Made by a program: the position numbers and the translations under genes. Shown piece after piece: positions 8,599 through 17,062 of a stretch of DNA of 56,802 nucleotides. The notes under the pieces are model-generated. The model had not been told where the DNA came from. It was given only the letters and a program-made list of their open reading frames with translations, and did not search any database. Every line of letters begins with the position of its first letter. Positions within the stretch are counted from its first letter, which is position 1. Origin of the DNA: Roseobacter weihaiensis (GTDB taxonomy: Bacteria > Pseudomonadota > Alphaproteobacteria > Rhodobacterales > Rhodobacteraceae); the NCBI RefSeq assembly GCF_020622345.1, contig NZ_JACNMO010000031.1:1-56802 (forward strand). Reading direction: 5' to 3'.

Positions 8599-8845
8599 GA
8601 TAGGGCTTGTGTCAGAGATTTCTCCGATCTGGTCGAGCAGCATGCCCCGCTGGAGCTGCCCCAGCAGGGCTCCGCCATCCTTGAGCAAGAGCTCAAAACT
8701 TTCGGGATTGGGATTTTCGACGGAGCGGCGGAGACCGCCAAGCTCATGGATACGGATGTTTCCATTCCCAAAGGCCGTTTCGACGATCATCCGACCATCC
8801 ATAGCAATCCCCCAAAATCGTTGAACTGCTAAACCCTGGCCGATA
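8599..8845 (-). repeat. ~245-bp repeat, copy 2 (inverted partner of 1409-1653)
   Basis: Read on the minus strand, this copy carries the same GGGGGATTGCTATGG start region as the first, with its ATG at 8802, and keeps an open frame through the whole repeat (MDGRMIVETAFGNG). The two copies differ at about a dozen positions, including a 2-bp indel. Both lose similarity right after ACAAGCCCTATC. Since neighbouring DNA differs on each side, the unit appears to be a discrete mobile or recombination-borne segment. Together the copies bracket about 7 kb containing the entire cyanate locus. Confidence 0.7.
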
Positions 8846-8937
8846 TCGCCGCCGGGGTTGCGCCTCCGCGACCAACATGCCCTGGCGCAGCTGGGCCGGG
8901 CTGTGCGGATAATCTGGCTCCGTCAGGCAAATCCTTC

Positions 8938-9291
8938 TTAAAACCCGGACATCCGGTCACACAGGTCATCGGTGGATGTCGCGTCTTCGACGATCCGCCG
9001 CAAGCGTCTCAGGAGCGGATCGTCGAACCAGTAGATGCCATGCACCAGCGCCGCCCCGACATAGGCGATCCGCTGTTGGGGATCGCGCAAAGCGTAGCCG
9101 CCCGCGTGCGCCAGGCTGGCGTCGGAAAAGGCCGCCCGGCGCGCAGGCGTGACGCCGAGGGCTGTCATATGTTTGAGGTAGAGATCGAAAAGGTCCTGAC
9201 CCGTCTGCCGATCCCGGTCAGTGGCCGCCTTTGGTTCGATCCCAGTAAAGCGAAGGATAGCAGGACGGTGCTGCGTGCAAAAACAGGCTGG
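8938..9291 (-). pseudogene. unidentified gene remnant
   Basis: A minus-strand frame stays protein-like from about 9290 down to the stop at 8938, with segments such as DLFDLYLKHMTALGV, HAGGYALRDPQQRIAYVGA and LVHGIYWFDDPLLRRLRR. The first in-frame ATG is at 9168, yet the upstream codons look equally coding, which suggests a lost 5' end. I do not recognise the family. It lies in the decayed stretch to the right of the cyanate locus. No other gene is seen between 8846 and 9488. Confidence 0.35.
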
Positions 9292-9488
9292 GAATTCCTT
9301 CCGCAGCCCGTCAGCTCACCCTCCGCGAAAGGCATAAAACTGTGGGCTGAATAGACCAACTTGGAAGTAATCGCTCAAAAAGACTGTCTCTTCCAAGCCG
9401 TGCCTGAAAGCAAAGCTTGCAGCGACAGACGCAAACACCAATTCTGTCCCGCGCAGCGCACGCTCCGCGGGCTTGTCAGGTCGGGATG

Positions 9489-9845
9489 TTACCGCAGGCG
9501 GACGGTCTTGGTGTTTGGATTCCAGCCGCCGGGCTTGTCACGGGCCTGCACCTGCACCTCCGTCGTGCCCTCAGGCACCCTCACCCCGGAGAGGGAGCGG
9601 GTAAAAGGTTGCTCCTGCACGTGCGGATGGGCCAGTTCGCGGATGCCCAGTTGATTGCCCTGCATGTCCAGCACCCGCCACGCATCGGCATAATGATCCC
9701 AGCCGGTGTCGGGGTGAGAGATCGTCACGTCGAACCGCCATGTCCCATTGGATAGCCGCTGGGCGGAAACATGATCTACGACAGGTGGCTCCGCAAGGGC
9801 TGGCGTCACCATGAGAACGAGGGAAAGACAGAGTTTTTTTAACAT
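9489..9845 (-). CDS. small periplasmic hypothetical protein
   Basis: The 118-residue protein begins with a clear signal peptide (KKLCLSLVLMVTPALA, cleavage predicted after ALA near residue 18). The mature domain is short and rich in aromatic and polar residues, and seems to be a beta-sandwich-like domain (NGTWRFDVTISHPDTGWDHY, later EVQVQARDKPGGW). I recall similar uncharacterised exported proteins in roseobacters, but assign no function. It lies downstream of, and on the same strand as, the DUF599 gene, separated by about 37 bases, so the two may be co-transcribed. Confidence 0.75.
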   Translation of the reverse strand: MLKKLCLSLVLMVTPALAEPPVVDHVSAQRLSNGTWRFDVTISHPDTGWDHYADAWRVLDMQGNQLGIRELAHPHVQEQPFTRSLSGVRVPEGTTEVQVQARDKPGGWNPNTKTVRLR

Positions 9846-9882
9846 GATTGATCTTTAGATTGTGGTCTGCAACGAACGTAAT

Positions 9883-10575
9883 CTAGGCGTTCAGGAGAAC
9901 TTTGCGAGAGTGGGACGCGAACTCGCGGCGCCAGATGACTGTAAAGGTGATCAGAGCGGCCAGCGCAAGAGCCCAGGCGCCCACCAGCCAGGCGGCCGCC
10001 GCAAGCGCGAAATAGATGGACCGCAACCCCCGGTTAAAGCTGCGTGCCGCCGCGATGTTGATCTCGGCCGCTTGCTCGGCACGGTGATAGGCCTTGGGGT
10101 CATCGATATTGTTGGGTACGGCTGCCATCAAGACCGAGCAATAGCCAAAGAGCCTGTTTGCCCAGACAAATTTCAAAAACGCGTTTGTCAACAACAGCGC
10201 AAGCACCATCAGCTTGATCTGCCACACGATCGCAGGGCGGTCCGACTGGGTGATATCCTCGGCAACACCCGCCACACGATCCGCATTGCCAATCAGCGCG
10301 AGCGTTCCTCCCAGCGCAATAACGCAGGTCGACGCGAAAAAGGCCGTCCCTTGCCGCAGAGTTCCGAGGATCTGCGCGTCGAAGATACGCGGTTGCCGGG
10401 TGACCATCTCGCGCATCCACGCCTTGCGATACCCCGCGATCAGCATGGAGGTTGAGGGATGCCGGGCCGAGGGATGTTCGATCCGCCAGCCGATTCCCAT
10501 CCACAGCAGGAAAAGCAAGGCGAGTGCGGCCAGATCAAAACTCGAAAAAAGCGTGATGCGGTCTATAATAATCAT
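9883..10575 (-). CDS. DUF599 family inner-membrane protein
   Basis: This integral membrane protein has four hydrophobic segments: near the N-terminus (LAALALLFLLWMGIGW), two in the middle, and a long C-terminal one (FALAAAAWLVGAWALALAAL). The segment ARSFNRGLRSIYFALA and the preceding NxxxFLKFVWANRLFGY-like text match DUF599 as I remember it. The start is set at Met 10575 (MIIIDRITLF) because the upstream codons look non-coding, although no strong RBS is visible; 10587 and 10611 are alternatives. It is divergent from glcD. Function unknown. Confidence 0.75.
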   Translation of the reverse strand: MIIIDRITLFSSFDLAALALLFLLWMGIGWRIEHPSARHPSTSMLIAGYRKAWMREMVTRQPRIFDAQILGTLRQGTAFFASTCVIALGGTLALIGNADRVAGVAEDITQSDRPAIVWQIKLMVLALLLTNAFLKFVWANRLFGYCSVLMAAVPNNIDDPKAYHRAEQAAEINIAAARSFNRGLRSIYFALAAAAWLVGAWALALAALITFTVIWRREFASHSRKVLLNA

Positions 10576-10620
10576 ACCGTTACGCATGGCAGGTCGGATT
10601 ATTCTTGCCAATGGGCGAAA

Positions 10621-10641
10621 TTGGTAATATTACTTTACCAA
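10621..10641. promoter_or_regulatory. candidate operator upstream of glcD
   Basis: The inverted repeat TTGGTAA-N7-TTACCAA lies at 10621-10641, three bases before the glcD ribosome-binding site. It includes an inner perfect palindrome GTAATATTAC. TGGT/ACCA half-sites are typical of GntR/FadR-type regulators, the class that controls glycolate and lactate oxidase operons in other bacteria. The usual spacing is shorter than here, and no GntR gene is present in the window. A repressor site is therefore an inference. Confidence 0.45.
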
Positions 10642-10655
10642 ATGGAGGCGATCAC

Positions 10656-12104
10656 ATGGAAATGCCAACTCCCGATGCAGGTATCATGGCGCGCAAAGGG
10701 CGTGTGGTAGAGCGGTTGCAAGCCGTTTTGCCAAAGGACGCGGTCATCCATGACGAACGACAGACCCGAGCCTATGAATGTGATGCGCTGACGGCGTACA
10801 AATGTCCTCCGATGGCGGCGGTGCTGCCCGCTTCGACCCGCGAGGTGGCGGATGTTTTGCGCATTTGCCATGAGGAAGGCGTGCCGGTCGTGCCGCGCGG
10901 GTCCGGAACGTCGCTGGCAGGAGGTGCCCTGCCCACGGCCGATAGCGTTATCCTTGGCATCGCGCGCATGAACGACGTGCTGGAGACCGATTACGAGAAC
11001 CGCACCATCCGGGTGCAAAGCGGGCGCACCAATCTCAGCGTCACTGGCGCCGTCGAGGAAAATGGTTTTTTCTATGCGCCCGATCCGTCAAGCCAGCTGG
11101 CCTGCGCCATCGCGGGCAACATTGCGATGAACTCGGGTGGCGCGCATTGCCTCAAATACGGGGTAACGACAAACAATCTGATGGGCGTCACGATGGTAAT
11201 GATGGACGGCGAGATTATCGAGATCGGCGGCGCGTACATGGATGCGGGTGGGCTGGACCTTTTGGGGTTGATCTGCGGCTCAGAAGGCCAGTTGGGTGTC
11301 GTGACCGAAGCGACCCTGCGTATTCTGCCCAAACCCGAAGGCGCGCGTCCCGTGCTCATGGGCTTTGACGACAATGAGGTGGCTGGGGCCTGTGTCAGTG
11401 ATATCATCAAAGCAGGCGTCCTGCCCGTTGCCATTGAATTCATGGACCGTCCCTGCATCGAGGCCACCGAAGCCTTCGCCAAGGCGGGCTATCCGATGTG
11501 CGAGGCCCTGCTGATCGTGGAAGTGGAGGGCTCGGAAGCCGAGATCGATCACCAGCTGTCGCTCATCATGAAGATCGCGCGCCGTCACAACCCGGTGGAA
11601 CTGCGGGAAAGCAAATCGGCCGAGGAAAGCGCTGCGATCTGGCTGGGTCGCAAATCCGCCTTTGGGGCGATGGGCCAGATCAACGACTACATGTGTCTCG
11701 ACGGGACCATTCCTGTCTCTTCCCTGCCGATGGTGTTGCGGCGGATTGGTGAGATGTCGGAGCAGTTTGGCCTCAAGGTGGGCAATGTCTTTCACGCCGG
11801 TGACGGGAATATGCACCCGCTGATCCTTTTTGACGCCAACAAGCCCGGCGATCTGGAGCTATGCGAAGAGTTCGGAGCGGAAATCCTCAAGCTCTGCGTC
11901 GAGGCGGGCGGGTGTCTGACAGGAGAACACGGTGTCGGCATCGAAAAGCGCGACCTGATGGGATATCAGTACGCGCCTCAGGATCTTGAGGCGCAAATGG
12001 CGGTCAAGGATGTCTTTGATCCCGGCTGGCTGCTGAATCCGGCCAAGGTTTTTCCCTTGTCGGCGTCCGAGAGCCGCCGCCGCCTGCCGATGGCTGCAGA
12101 ATGA
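10656..12104 (+). CDS. glcD: glycolate oxidase subunit GlcD (FAD-linked)
   Basis: This is the flavoprotein subunit that oxidises glycolate to glyoxylate at the membrane together with GlcE and GlcF. The N-terminal half is the FAD-binding type 4 domain, with the PRGSGTSLAGGALP and GNIAMNSGGAHCLKYG segments. The C-terminal half is the FAD-linked oxidase domain, with HAGDGNMHPLILFD and LTGEHGVGIEKRD. The start at 10656 gives 482 residues and has GGAGG at 10644-10648; an in-frame ATG at 10605 would run through the putative operator. D-lactate dehydrogenase paralogues look similar, but the glcE-glcF neighbours decide the call. Confidence 0.95.
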   Translation: MEMPTPDAGIMARKGRVVERLQAVLPKDAVIHDERQTRAYECDALTAYKCPPMAAVLPASTREVADVLRICHEEGVPVVPRGSGTSLAGGALPTADSVILGIARMNDVLETDYENRTIRVQSGRTNLSVTGAVEENGFFYAPDPSSQLACAIAGNIAMNSGGAHCLKYGVTTNNLMGVTMVMMDGEIIEIGGAYMDAGGLDLLGLICGSEGQLGVVTEATLRILPKPEGARPVLMGFDDNEVAGACVSDIIKAGVLPVAIEFMDRPCIEATEAFAKAGYPMCEALLIVEVEGSEAEIDHQLSLIMKIARRHNPVELRESKSAEESAAIWLGRKSAFGAMGQINDYMCLDGTIPVSSLPMVLRRIGEMSEQFGLKVGNVFHAGDGNMHPLILFDANKPGDLELCEEFGAEILKLCVEAGGCLTGEHGVGIEKRDLMGYQYAPQDLEAQMAVKDVFDPGWLLNPAKVFPLSASESRRRLPMAAE

Positions 12105-12105
12105 C

Positions 12106-12140
12106 AGGGGTGCTTGCATTTCCGTGCCACCTGCGCCCCT
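12106..12140 (+). terminator. intercistronic stem-loop glcD-glcE
   Basis: AGGGGTGC (12106-12113) can pair with GCGCCCCT (12133-12140) through an 8-bp stem with one G-U pair and a 19-base loop. It is followed only by TTTC-like sequence. It lies directly after the glcD stop and before glcE. A leaky attenuator or mRNA-stabilising hairpin is more likely than a full terminator. Confidence 0.35.
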
Positions 12141-12163
12141 TTCGAAAGTAACGGCCAGACATC

Positions 12164-13300
12164 ATGATCAAACCTGAGACAGAAGCGGCCCTGGCCGACG
12201 CCGTTAAATCCGCAACGGCCCCCTTGTGCATTCAGGGTGGTGGGACGCGTGGATTTGAGGTGGCGGGCGAGACGCTGAGCACGGCCGGTCTGTCGGGAAT
12301 AACCCTCTATGAACCGGGGGCGTTGACCATCGTGGCCCAGGCGGGCACGCCGGTGTCGCAAATCGAAAAGGCGCTTGCCGCCGAAGGGCAGCGTCTCGCC
12401 TTTGAGCCGATGGATCACCGCCCGCTGCTGGGCACCGAAGGCGAGCCGACCATTGGCGGTGTTGTGGCGGCAAACGTCAGCGGGCCGCGCCGCATCCAGG
12501 GCGGTGCCGCGCGCGACTACGCCCTTGGCGTGCGGTTCGTGGATGGGGCCGGGAACATCGTCAAAAACGGGGGCCGGGTGATGAAGAACGTGACCGGCTA
12601 CGATCTGGTCAAGCTGATGTCCGGTGCCTACGGCACGCTTGGCGTGCTGACCGAGGTGTCGCTCAAGGTTCTGCCGGTGCCGGAGACCGAGGGCACGTTG
12701 ATGCTGCGCGGTCTGGATGACACGGCGGCGGTCGCGGCGATGGCGCGCGCGATGGGGTCTCCCTTTGAGGTGACGGGGGCCGCTCATTGCGCCAAAATCC
12801 TGGATGATGATCCGATCACGGCCCTGCGGGTCGAAGGGTTCGAAGCCTCCGTCGCCTACCGGCTGGAGCAGCTCAAGGGGCTCTTTGCGGAACAGGGCGT
12901 CGATATGCTGGTGGCAAGTGACGAGATGTCACTGTGGTTCTGGCAAGGGGTCCGGGACGCGGGCAAGTTTTCGGAGGTGGCGGGGGATGTCTGGCGCGTC
13001 TCTTGCAAACCCACCGACGGGCCGCGTCTGGTGGCCGCAAGCGATGCAGAGGAATGCTACTGCGATTGGGGGGGCGGGCTGATCTGGTTCCTGACGGCAC
13101 CCGGTGTCGATTTGAGGGCGCGTCTGGGCCGGTATGACGGGCATGCGACGCTGGTGCGGGGCCGCTCCGAAGGCATCGCGCAGTTTGAACCGCAAGCACC
13201 GGGTGTGGAACGGATTTCAGAAGGGTTGCGGGCGCGGTTTGACCCGCGCGGAATTCTGAACCGCGGCCTCATGGGCGCTGCGTCCCGAGAGGTTGCGTAA
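12164..13300 (+). CDS. glcE: glycolate oxidase subunit GlcE
   Basis: This second FAD-binding subunit of glycolate oxidase has 378 residues, shorter than GlcD. Visible segments are the glycine-rich PP-loop (CIQGGGTRGFEV), IGGVVAANVSGPRR, GRVMKNVTGYDLVKLMSGAYGTLGV, and a C-terminal RFDPRGILNRGLM motif typical of GlcE. It follows glcD after a 59-base gap. Its stop overlaps the glcF start by one base (TAATG), indicating coupling. Confidence 0.95.
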   Translation: MIKPETEAALADAVKSATAPLCIQGGGTRGFEVAGETLSTAGLSGITLYEPGALTIVAQAGTPVSQIEKALAAEGQRLAFEPMDHRPLLGTEGEPTIGGVVAANVSGPRRIQGGAARDYALGVRFVDGAGNIVKNGGRVMKNVTGYDLVKLMSGAYGTLGVLTEVSLKVLPVPETEGTLMLRGLDDTAAVAAMARAMGSPFEVTGAAHCAKILDDDPITALRVEGFEASVAYRLEQLKGLFAEQGVDMLVASDEMSLWFWQGVRDAGKFSEVAGDVWRVSCKPTDGPRLVAASDAEECYCDWGGGLIWFLTAPGVDLRARLGRYDGHATLVRGRSEGIAQFEPQAPGVERISEGLRARFDPRGILNRGLMGAASREVA

Positions 13301-14622
13301 TGCAGACGACATTCACCGAAGCGCAGCTCAAGGACCCTGGCATTCAACGCAGCAACGAAATCCTGCGCTCTTGCGTGCATTGCGGGTTTTGCACCGCAAC
13401 CTGCCCGACCTATCAGGTTTTGGGCGACGAACTCGACAGCCCGCGCGGGCGCATCTATCTCATCAAAGACATGCTGGAGAACGACCGTGAGCCAGATACG
13501 AAAACGGTCAAGCACATTGATCGCTGTCTTTCCTGTCTGGCTTGCATGACCACGTGCCCTTCGGGCGTGCACTACATGCATCTGGTGGATCATGCGCGGG
13601 ACTACATAGAACGACGGTACAAGCGTCCCTTCAGCGACCGGGCCCTGCGCTGGATTCTGGCGCGCATTCTGCCCTATCCGATGCGGTTCCGGTTGGCTCT
13701 GCTGGCCGCCAAGATTGGCAAGCCCCTCGCCCCGCTGATGCCGGATGCGCGTTTGCGGGCCATGCTGGAGATGGCGCCAAAGGTGATCCCGCCTGTGAGC
13801 CGCAACGACGATCCGCAAAGCTTTGCGCCCCTGACGGCGCGCAAGATGCGCGTGGCGCTTATGACAGGCTGCGCGCAAAAGGCGCTTAACACGGATATCA
13901 ACGATGCAACCATCCGCCTTTTGACACGGTTGGGGTGTGAGGTGGTCGTGGCCGAAGGGGCTGGCTGTTGTGGGGCACTGACCCACCACATGGGCAAAAC
14001 CACCGAGAGCCACGAGACGGCGGCAAAGAATATCCGCGCCTGGGTGACGGAGATGGATGGCGACGGGCTTGATGCCATTGTCATCAACACCTCTGGGTGC
14101 GGGACCACGGTCAAGGACTACGGTCACATGTTCCGCAATGAGACCCTGGCGGCGGACGCCGCACGGGTGTCGGCGATCGCGATGGATGTCTCCGAGATTC
14201 TGATGAAGCTTGACCTGCCCGAAAGCGATGACAAGGAGATGGTCGTGGCCTATCACGCCGCCTGTTCCTTGCAGCACGGCCAGCAGATCAAAACCTATCC
14301 AAAAGAGCTGCTAAGGCGTGCAGGCTTCACCATCGTCGAGCCAAGCGATCCGCATCTGTGCTGCGGGTCTGCGGGGACCTATAACCTGATGCAGCCGGAG
14401 ATTTCCAGGCAGCTCAAAGATCGCAAGGTCCGGACGCTGGAGGCCAAAAACCCCGACATCATCGCCGCAGGCAATATCGGCTGCATGATCCAGATCGGGT
14501 CCGGGACGGCGATTCCAATTGTGCACAGCGTGGAGCTGCTCGATTGGGCCACGGGCGGGCCAAAGCCGCCTGCTTTGGATGCAGAATTCAACCCCAGGTC
14601 TGAAATTCCGCAGTTGCGTTGA
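13300..14622 (+). CDS. glcF: glycolate oxidase iron-sulfur subunit GlcF
   Basis: This iron-sulfur subunit passes electrons from the flavin subunits to the quinone pool. Two ferredoxin-type clusters are visible: SCVHCGFCTATCPTY near residue 25 and RCLSCLACMTTCPSG near residue 77. Two CCG domains follow, each with a Cys-Cys-Gly motif (GAGCCGALTHHMG and LCCGSAGTYNL). The length of 440 is slightly longer than the E. coli protein. It is translationally coupled to glcE and is the last gene of the operon. Confidence 0.96.
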   Translation: MQTTFTEAQLKDPGIQRSNEILRSCVHCGFCTATCPTYQVLGDELDSPRGRIYLIKDMLENDREPDTKTVKHIDRCLSCLACMTTCPSGVHYMHLVDHARDYIERRYKRPFSDRALRWILARILPYPMRFRLALLAAKIGKPLAPLMPDARLRAMLEMAPKVIPPVSRNDDPQSFAPLTARKMRVALMTGCAQKALNTDINDATIRLLTRLGCEVVVAEGAGCCGALTHHMGKTTESHETAAKNIRAWVTEMDGDGLDAIVINTSGCGTTVKDYGHMFRNETLAADAARVSAIAMDVSEILMKLDLPESDDKEMVVAYHAACSLQHGQQIKTYPKELLRRAGFTIVEPSDPHLCCGSAGTYNLMQPEISRQLKDRKVRTLEAKNPDIIAAGNIGCMIQIGSGTAIPIVHSVELLDWATGGPKPPALDAEFNPRSEIPQLR

Positions 14623-14730
14623 CGAAATGGCGACGGTCTGTTCCCAAAACAGGCCCCAATAAGGTCAGGAAAGCCGCATTTCTGCCGCATCCTCTCGATA
14701 TGTTGCTGAGAACTGAGCAGGGGATCACTG

Positions 14731-15552
14731 GTGCGAATTGGGTTACTGGCGACATATGTCATTGGTTTGCTGGCAAGCGGGGCCTTTGCGCAGGATGCAG
14801 GTTTGAAGTCGTTGCAAACCGGCGTGGATGCCAGCCCGTGGGAAGCGGTCGGGCGCCTTGATATTGGCGGCAACGGGTTTTGCACGGGGGCGCTGATCGC
14901 GCCAGATCTTGTTTTGACCGCCGCCCATTGTCTGTTTGACAAGACCTCCGGGGAACGTATCGACCACAATACCGTCGAATTTCTGGCCGGGTGGCGCAAC
15001 GGGCGCGCTTCTGCCTACCGACAGGTGCGACGTGCGGTCGTGCATAAAAAATACACCTACAATCGCGATGTTTCCTCTGAACGGGTGCGCAATGATGTGG
15101 CGCTGCTCGAACTCGCGCACCCCATCCGCAACACCCGGATCGAGCCCTTTCACACCGCAGCGCAGCCTGAACAGGGGGACCGGGTCGGGGTTGTCAGCTA
15201 TGCCCGCGACCGTGCCGAAGCGCCTTCGCTGCAAGAAGTCTGCGAAGTGCTCGGATTGCAGGATGGTGTGCTGGTGACCTCCTGTTCCGTTGATTTCGGC
15301 TCTTCCGGGGCCCCTATCTTCACCTTTTCCAACGGGATGGCGCATATCGTTTCGGTGGTCTCCGCCAAGGCCGAAATAGATGGGCACAAGGTCTCGCTGG
15401 GGACGGAGTTGAGCACCCCGCTGAGTGATTTGCGGGCCGAGCTTGAGAGCGGTGGCGGCGTTTTCCTCAAGTCGCTTCCAAAGACCAACCGTGTGTCGGT
15501 CGGGGAGGTCAGACGCGACACCGGCGCCAAGTTTATTCGTCCGGAGAATTGA
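14731..15552 (+). CDS. exported trypsin-like serine protease 1
   Basis: This secreted or periplasmic S1-family protease has 273 residues. A signal peptide (IGLLATYVIGLLASGAFA) is followed directly by the protease domain, with no long propeptide. The catalytic triad is visible: His in LTAAHC, Asp in NDVALLEL and Ser in FGSSGAP. Paired cysteines (GFCTG with AHC, and VCEV with TSC) suggest two disulfides. The start is GTG at 14731. The next gene encodes a close paralogue whose start region overlaps this stop, so the pair looks like a tandem duplication and probable operon. The substrate is unknown. Confidence 0.88.
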   Translation: MRIGLLATYVIGLLASGAFAQDAGLKSLQTGVDASPWEAVGRLDIGGNGFCTGALIAPDLVLTAAHCLFDKTSGERIDHNTVEFLAGWRNGRASAYRQVRRAVVHKKYTYNRDVSSERVRNDVALLELAHPIRNTRIEPFHTAAQPEQGDRVGVVSYARDRAEAPSLQEVCEVLGLQDGVLVTSCSVDFGSSGAPIFTFSNGMAHIVSVVSAKAEIDGHKVSLGTELSTPLSDLRAELESGGGVFLKSLPKTNRVSVGEVRRDTGAKFIRPEN

Positions 15553-15554
15553 GG

Positions 15555-16373
15555 ATGAAGATTGTCTTTGTCACCGCTTTCATCGCGGCCTTAACGGCGA
15601 CCGTCGCGTCCGCACAGCAGACGACGACGCTGCGCGGCATGGCGGGCGAAAATGATGCTCTGGCCTGGCAATCGGTAGGTCGGTTGGATGCCAAGGGGTC
15701 GGGTTTCTGCACCGCCACCCTCATTTCACCGGAGCTGGTTCTGACGGCGGCGCATTGCGTGTACGACCGCGATACAGGCAGTCTGTTCAAACCAGAAGAC
15801 CTGACGTTTCGCGCAGGATTGCGGAAGGGGCGGGTGGCCGCCGCACGCCCGATCACTCAGATTGAGGCCCATTCCAAGTATAAGCCCGGTGCCGGGATGA
15901 GTATTCAGAACGTCCGGCATGATGTTGCTCTGCTTCGGCTGGCCAAACCCATTCCGACCAGCGAGCTTGATCCCTTTGTGCTCAAAAGCACAACCGTCTC
16001 CAGGGGGCCGGTCAGTGTTGTCTCTTATGGTCGTGACCGGGAAACCCTGCCCTCCCGGCAAGACGTCTGTCAGGTCGCGGCGACACAACAGGATATCATG
16101 CTGATGGACTGTGACATCACGTTCGGATCGTCCGGTGCCCCGGTTTTCAGTCATGAGAATGGCCGGGGACAGATCGTTTCGGTCATTTCGGGCATGGCGA
16201 CTATCAATGGCCAAAAGCGCGCGCTCGGCATGACGCTGCCGGACATTGTCGCCGAATTACGCCATCGCATGTGGGCAAACAAGGAAAAGCCCGTCGCGCA
16301 GATCCGGCGCATCACGGTTGGGTGCGGTGCTGCAGGAACCACTGGCGGTGGCGCAAAATTCGTCCGGCCTTGA
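15555..16373 (+). CDS. exported trypsin-like serine protease 2
   Basis: This paralogue of the preceding protease has the same layout: signal peptide (KIVFVTAFIAALTATVASA), His in LTAAHC, Asp in HDVALLRL, Ser in FGSSGAP, and the same cysteine pairs. The ATG at 15555 is chosen over an in-frame TTG at 15549 because GGAG at 15542-15545 is correctly spaced. The C-terminal tail ends with a GGGAKFVRP motif, like the GAKFIRP end of its neighbour, supporting duplication. The start lies three bases after the stop of protease 1. Confidence 0.88.
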   Translation: MKIVFVTAFIAALTATVASAQQTTTLRGMAGENDALAWQSVGRLDAKGSGFCTATLISPELVLTAAHCVYDRDTGSLFKPEDLTFRAGLRKGRVAAARPITQIEAHSKYKPGAGMSIQNVRHDVALLRLAKPIPTSELDPFVLKSTTVSRGPVSVVSYGRDRETLPSRQDVCQVAATQQDIMLMDCDITFGSSGAPVFSHENGRGQIVSVISGMATINGQKRALGMTLPDIVAELRHRMWANKEKPVAQIRRITVGCGAAGTTGGGAKFVRP

Positions 16374-16377
16374 AGGT

Positions 16378-16405
16378 CTTGAAAGCATAAGAACTGTCCC
16401 CACAT
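16378..16405 (+). promoter_or_regulatory. RpoH (sigma32)-type heat-shock promoter of the hsp20 gene
   Basis: A perfect CTTGAAA -35 element at 16378-16384 is followed after 13 bases by CCCCACAT at 16398-16405, close to the CCCCATNT -10 of heat-shock promoters. The site begins four bases after the stop of protease 2 and about 125 bases before the small heat-shock gene. That is the arrangement expected for heat induction of hsp20 independently of the upstream protease pair. Confidence 0.7.
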
Positions 16406-16508
16406 TAGCACTGTCAGGGTGCCTCATTCGGGCTCTGATGATCTAAAACGGGTGTGTCCAGACCAGGAGCATCCATAACAGTATCGCTCAATGAAAGAGG
16501 ATAATGCT

Positions 16509-16976
16509 ATGCGTACATATGACTTTGCACCACTTTACCGCGCCACCGTCGGCTTTGACCAGATTGCTGACCTGATGGACCGGGTGCTGACCACCGAAGG
16601 CTCGCAGCCTTCCTATCCGCCCTACAACATCGAAAAGCTGGAGGATGATTCTTACCGGATTTCGATTGCTGTTGCAGGTTTTTCCGAGCAGGATCTGAGT
16701 GTTGAGGTGCGGGAAAACGCGCTGATCGTCTCCGCCCGGAAGTCCGAGGAAAATGCCAAGCATGTCTATCTGCACCGCGGTATCGCGACCCGAGCGTTCG
16801 AGCGCCGCTTCCATCTGGCCGATCACGTGCATGTCACAGGCGCGAGCCATGTCGATGGCATGCTGCACATTGACCTGGTGCGCGAAGTGCCCGAAGCGCT
16901 GAAACCGCGCCAGATTTCCATCAGCTCGACCAAGCGCATCGAAAAAGACGTGGTTGACGCGAAATCCGTCAACTAA
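16509..16976 (+). CDS. small heat-shock protein, Hsp20/IbpA family
   Basis: This ATP-independent holdase chaperone of 155 residues has an alpha-crystallin domain from about residue 30 to 125. The segments PPYNIEKLEDDSYRISIAVAG, then LSVEVRENALIVSARK and HRGIATRAFERRFHLADHV, match the IbpA class. The start at 16509 is preferred over 16491 because AGAGG at 16495-16499 then acts as its RBS. The gene has its own RpoH-type promoter and ends in a strong terminator, so it is a single-gene heat-shock unit. Confidence 0.93.
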   Translation: MRTYDFAPLYRATVGFDQIADLMDRVLTTEGSQPSYPPYNIEKLEDDSYRISIAVAGFSEQDLSVEVRENALIVSARKSEENAKHVYLHRGIATRAFERRFHLADHVHVTGASHVDGMLHIDLVREVPEALKPRQISISSTKRIEKDVVDAKSVN

Positions 16977-17001
16977 GGCGTATTGCGTGTTCGTTATGCA
17001 G

Positions 17002-17029
17002 GGCGCGGCCGTAGGGTCGCGCCTTTTTT
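17002..17029 (+). terminator. rho-independent terminator of hsp20
   Basis: GGCGCGGCC (17002-17010) pairs with GGTCGCGCC (17015-17023), 9 bp with one G-U, around a 4-base loop, followed by TTTTTT. It lies 26 bases after the hsp20 stop. Confidence 0.85.
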
Positions 17030-17062
17030 GCTGTCTTGCGTGTGGGGAGGCGTTCGTTCCGC

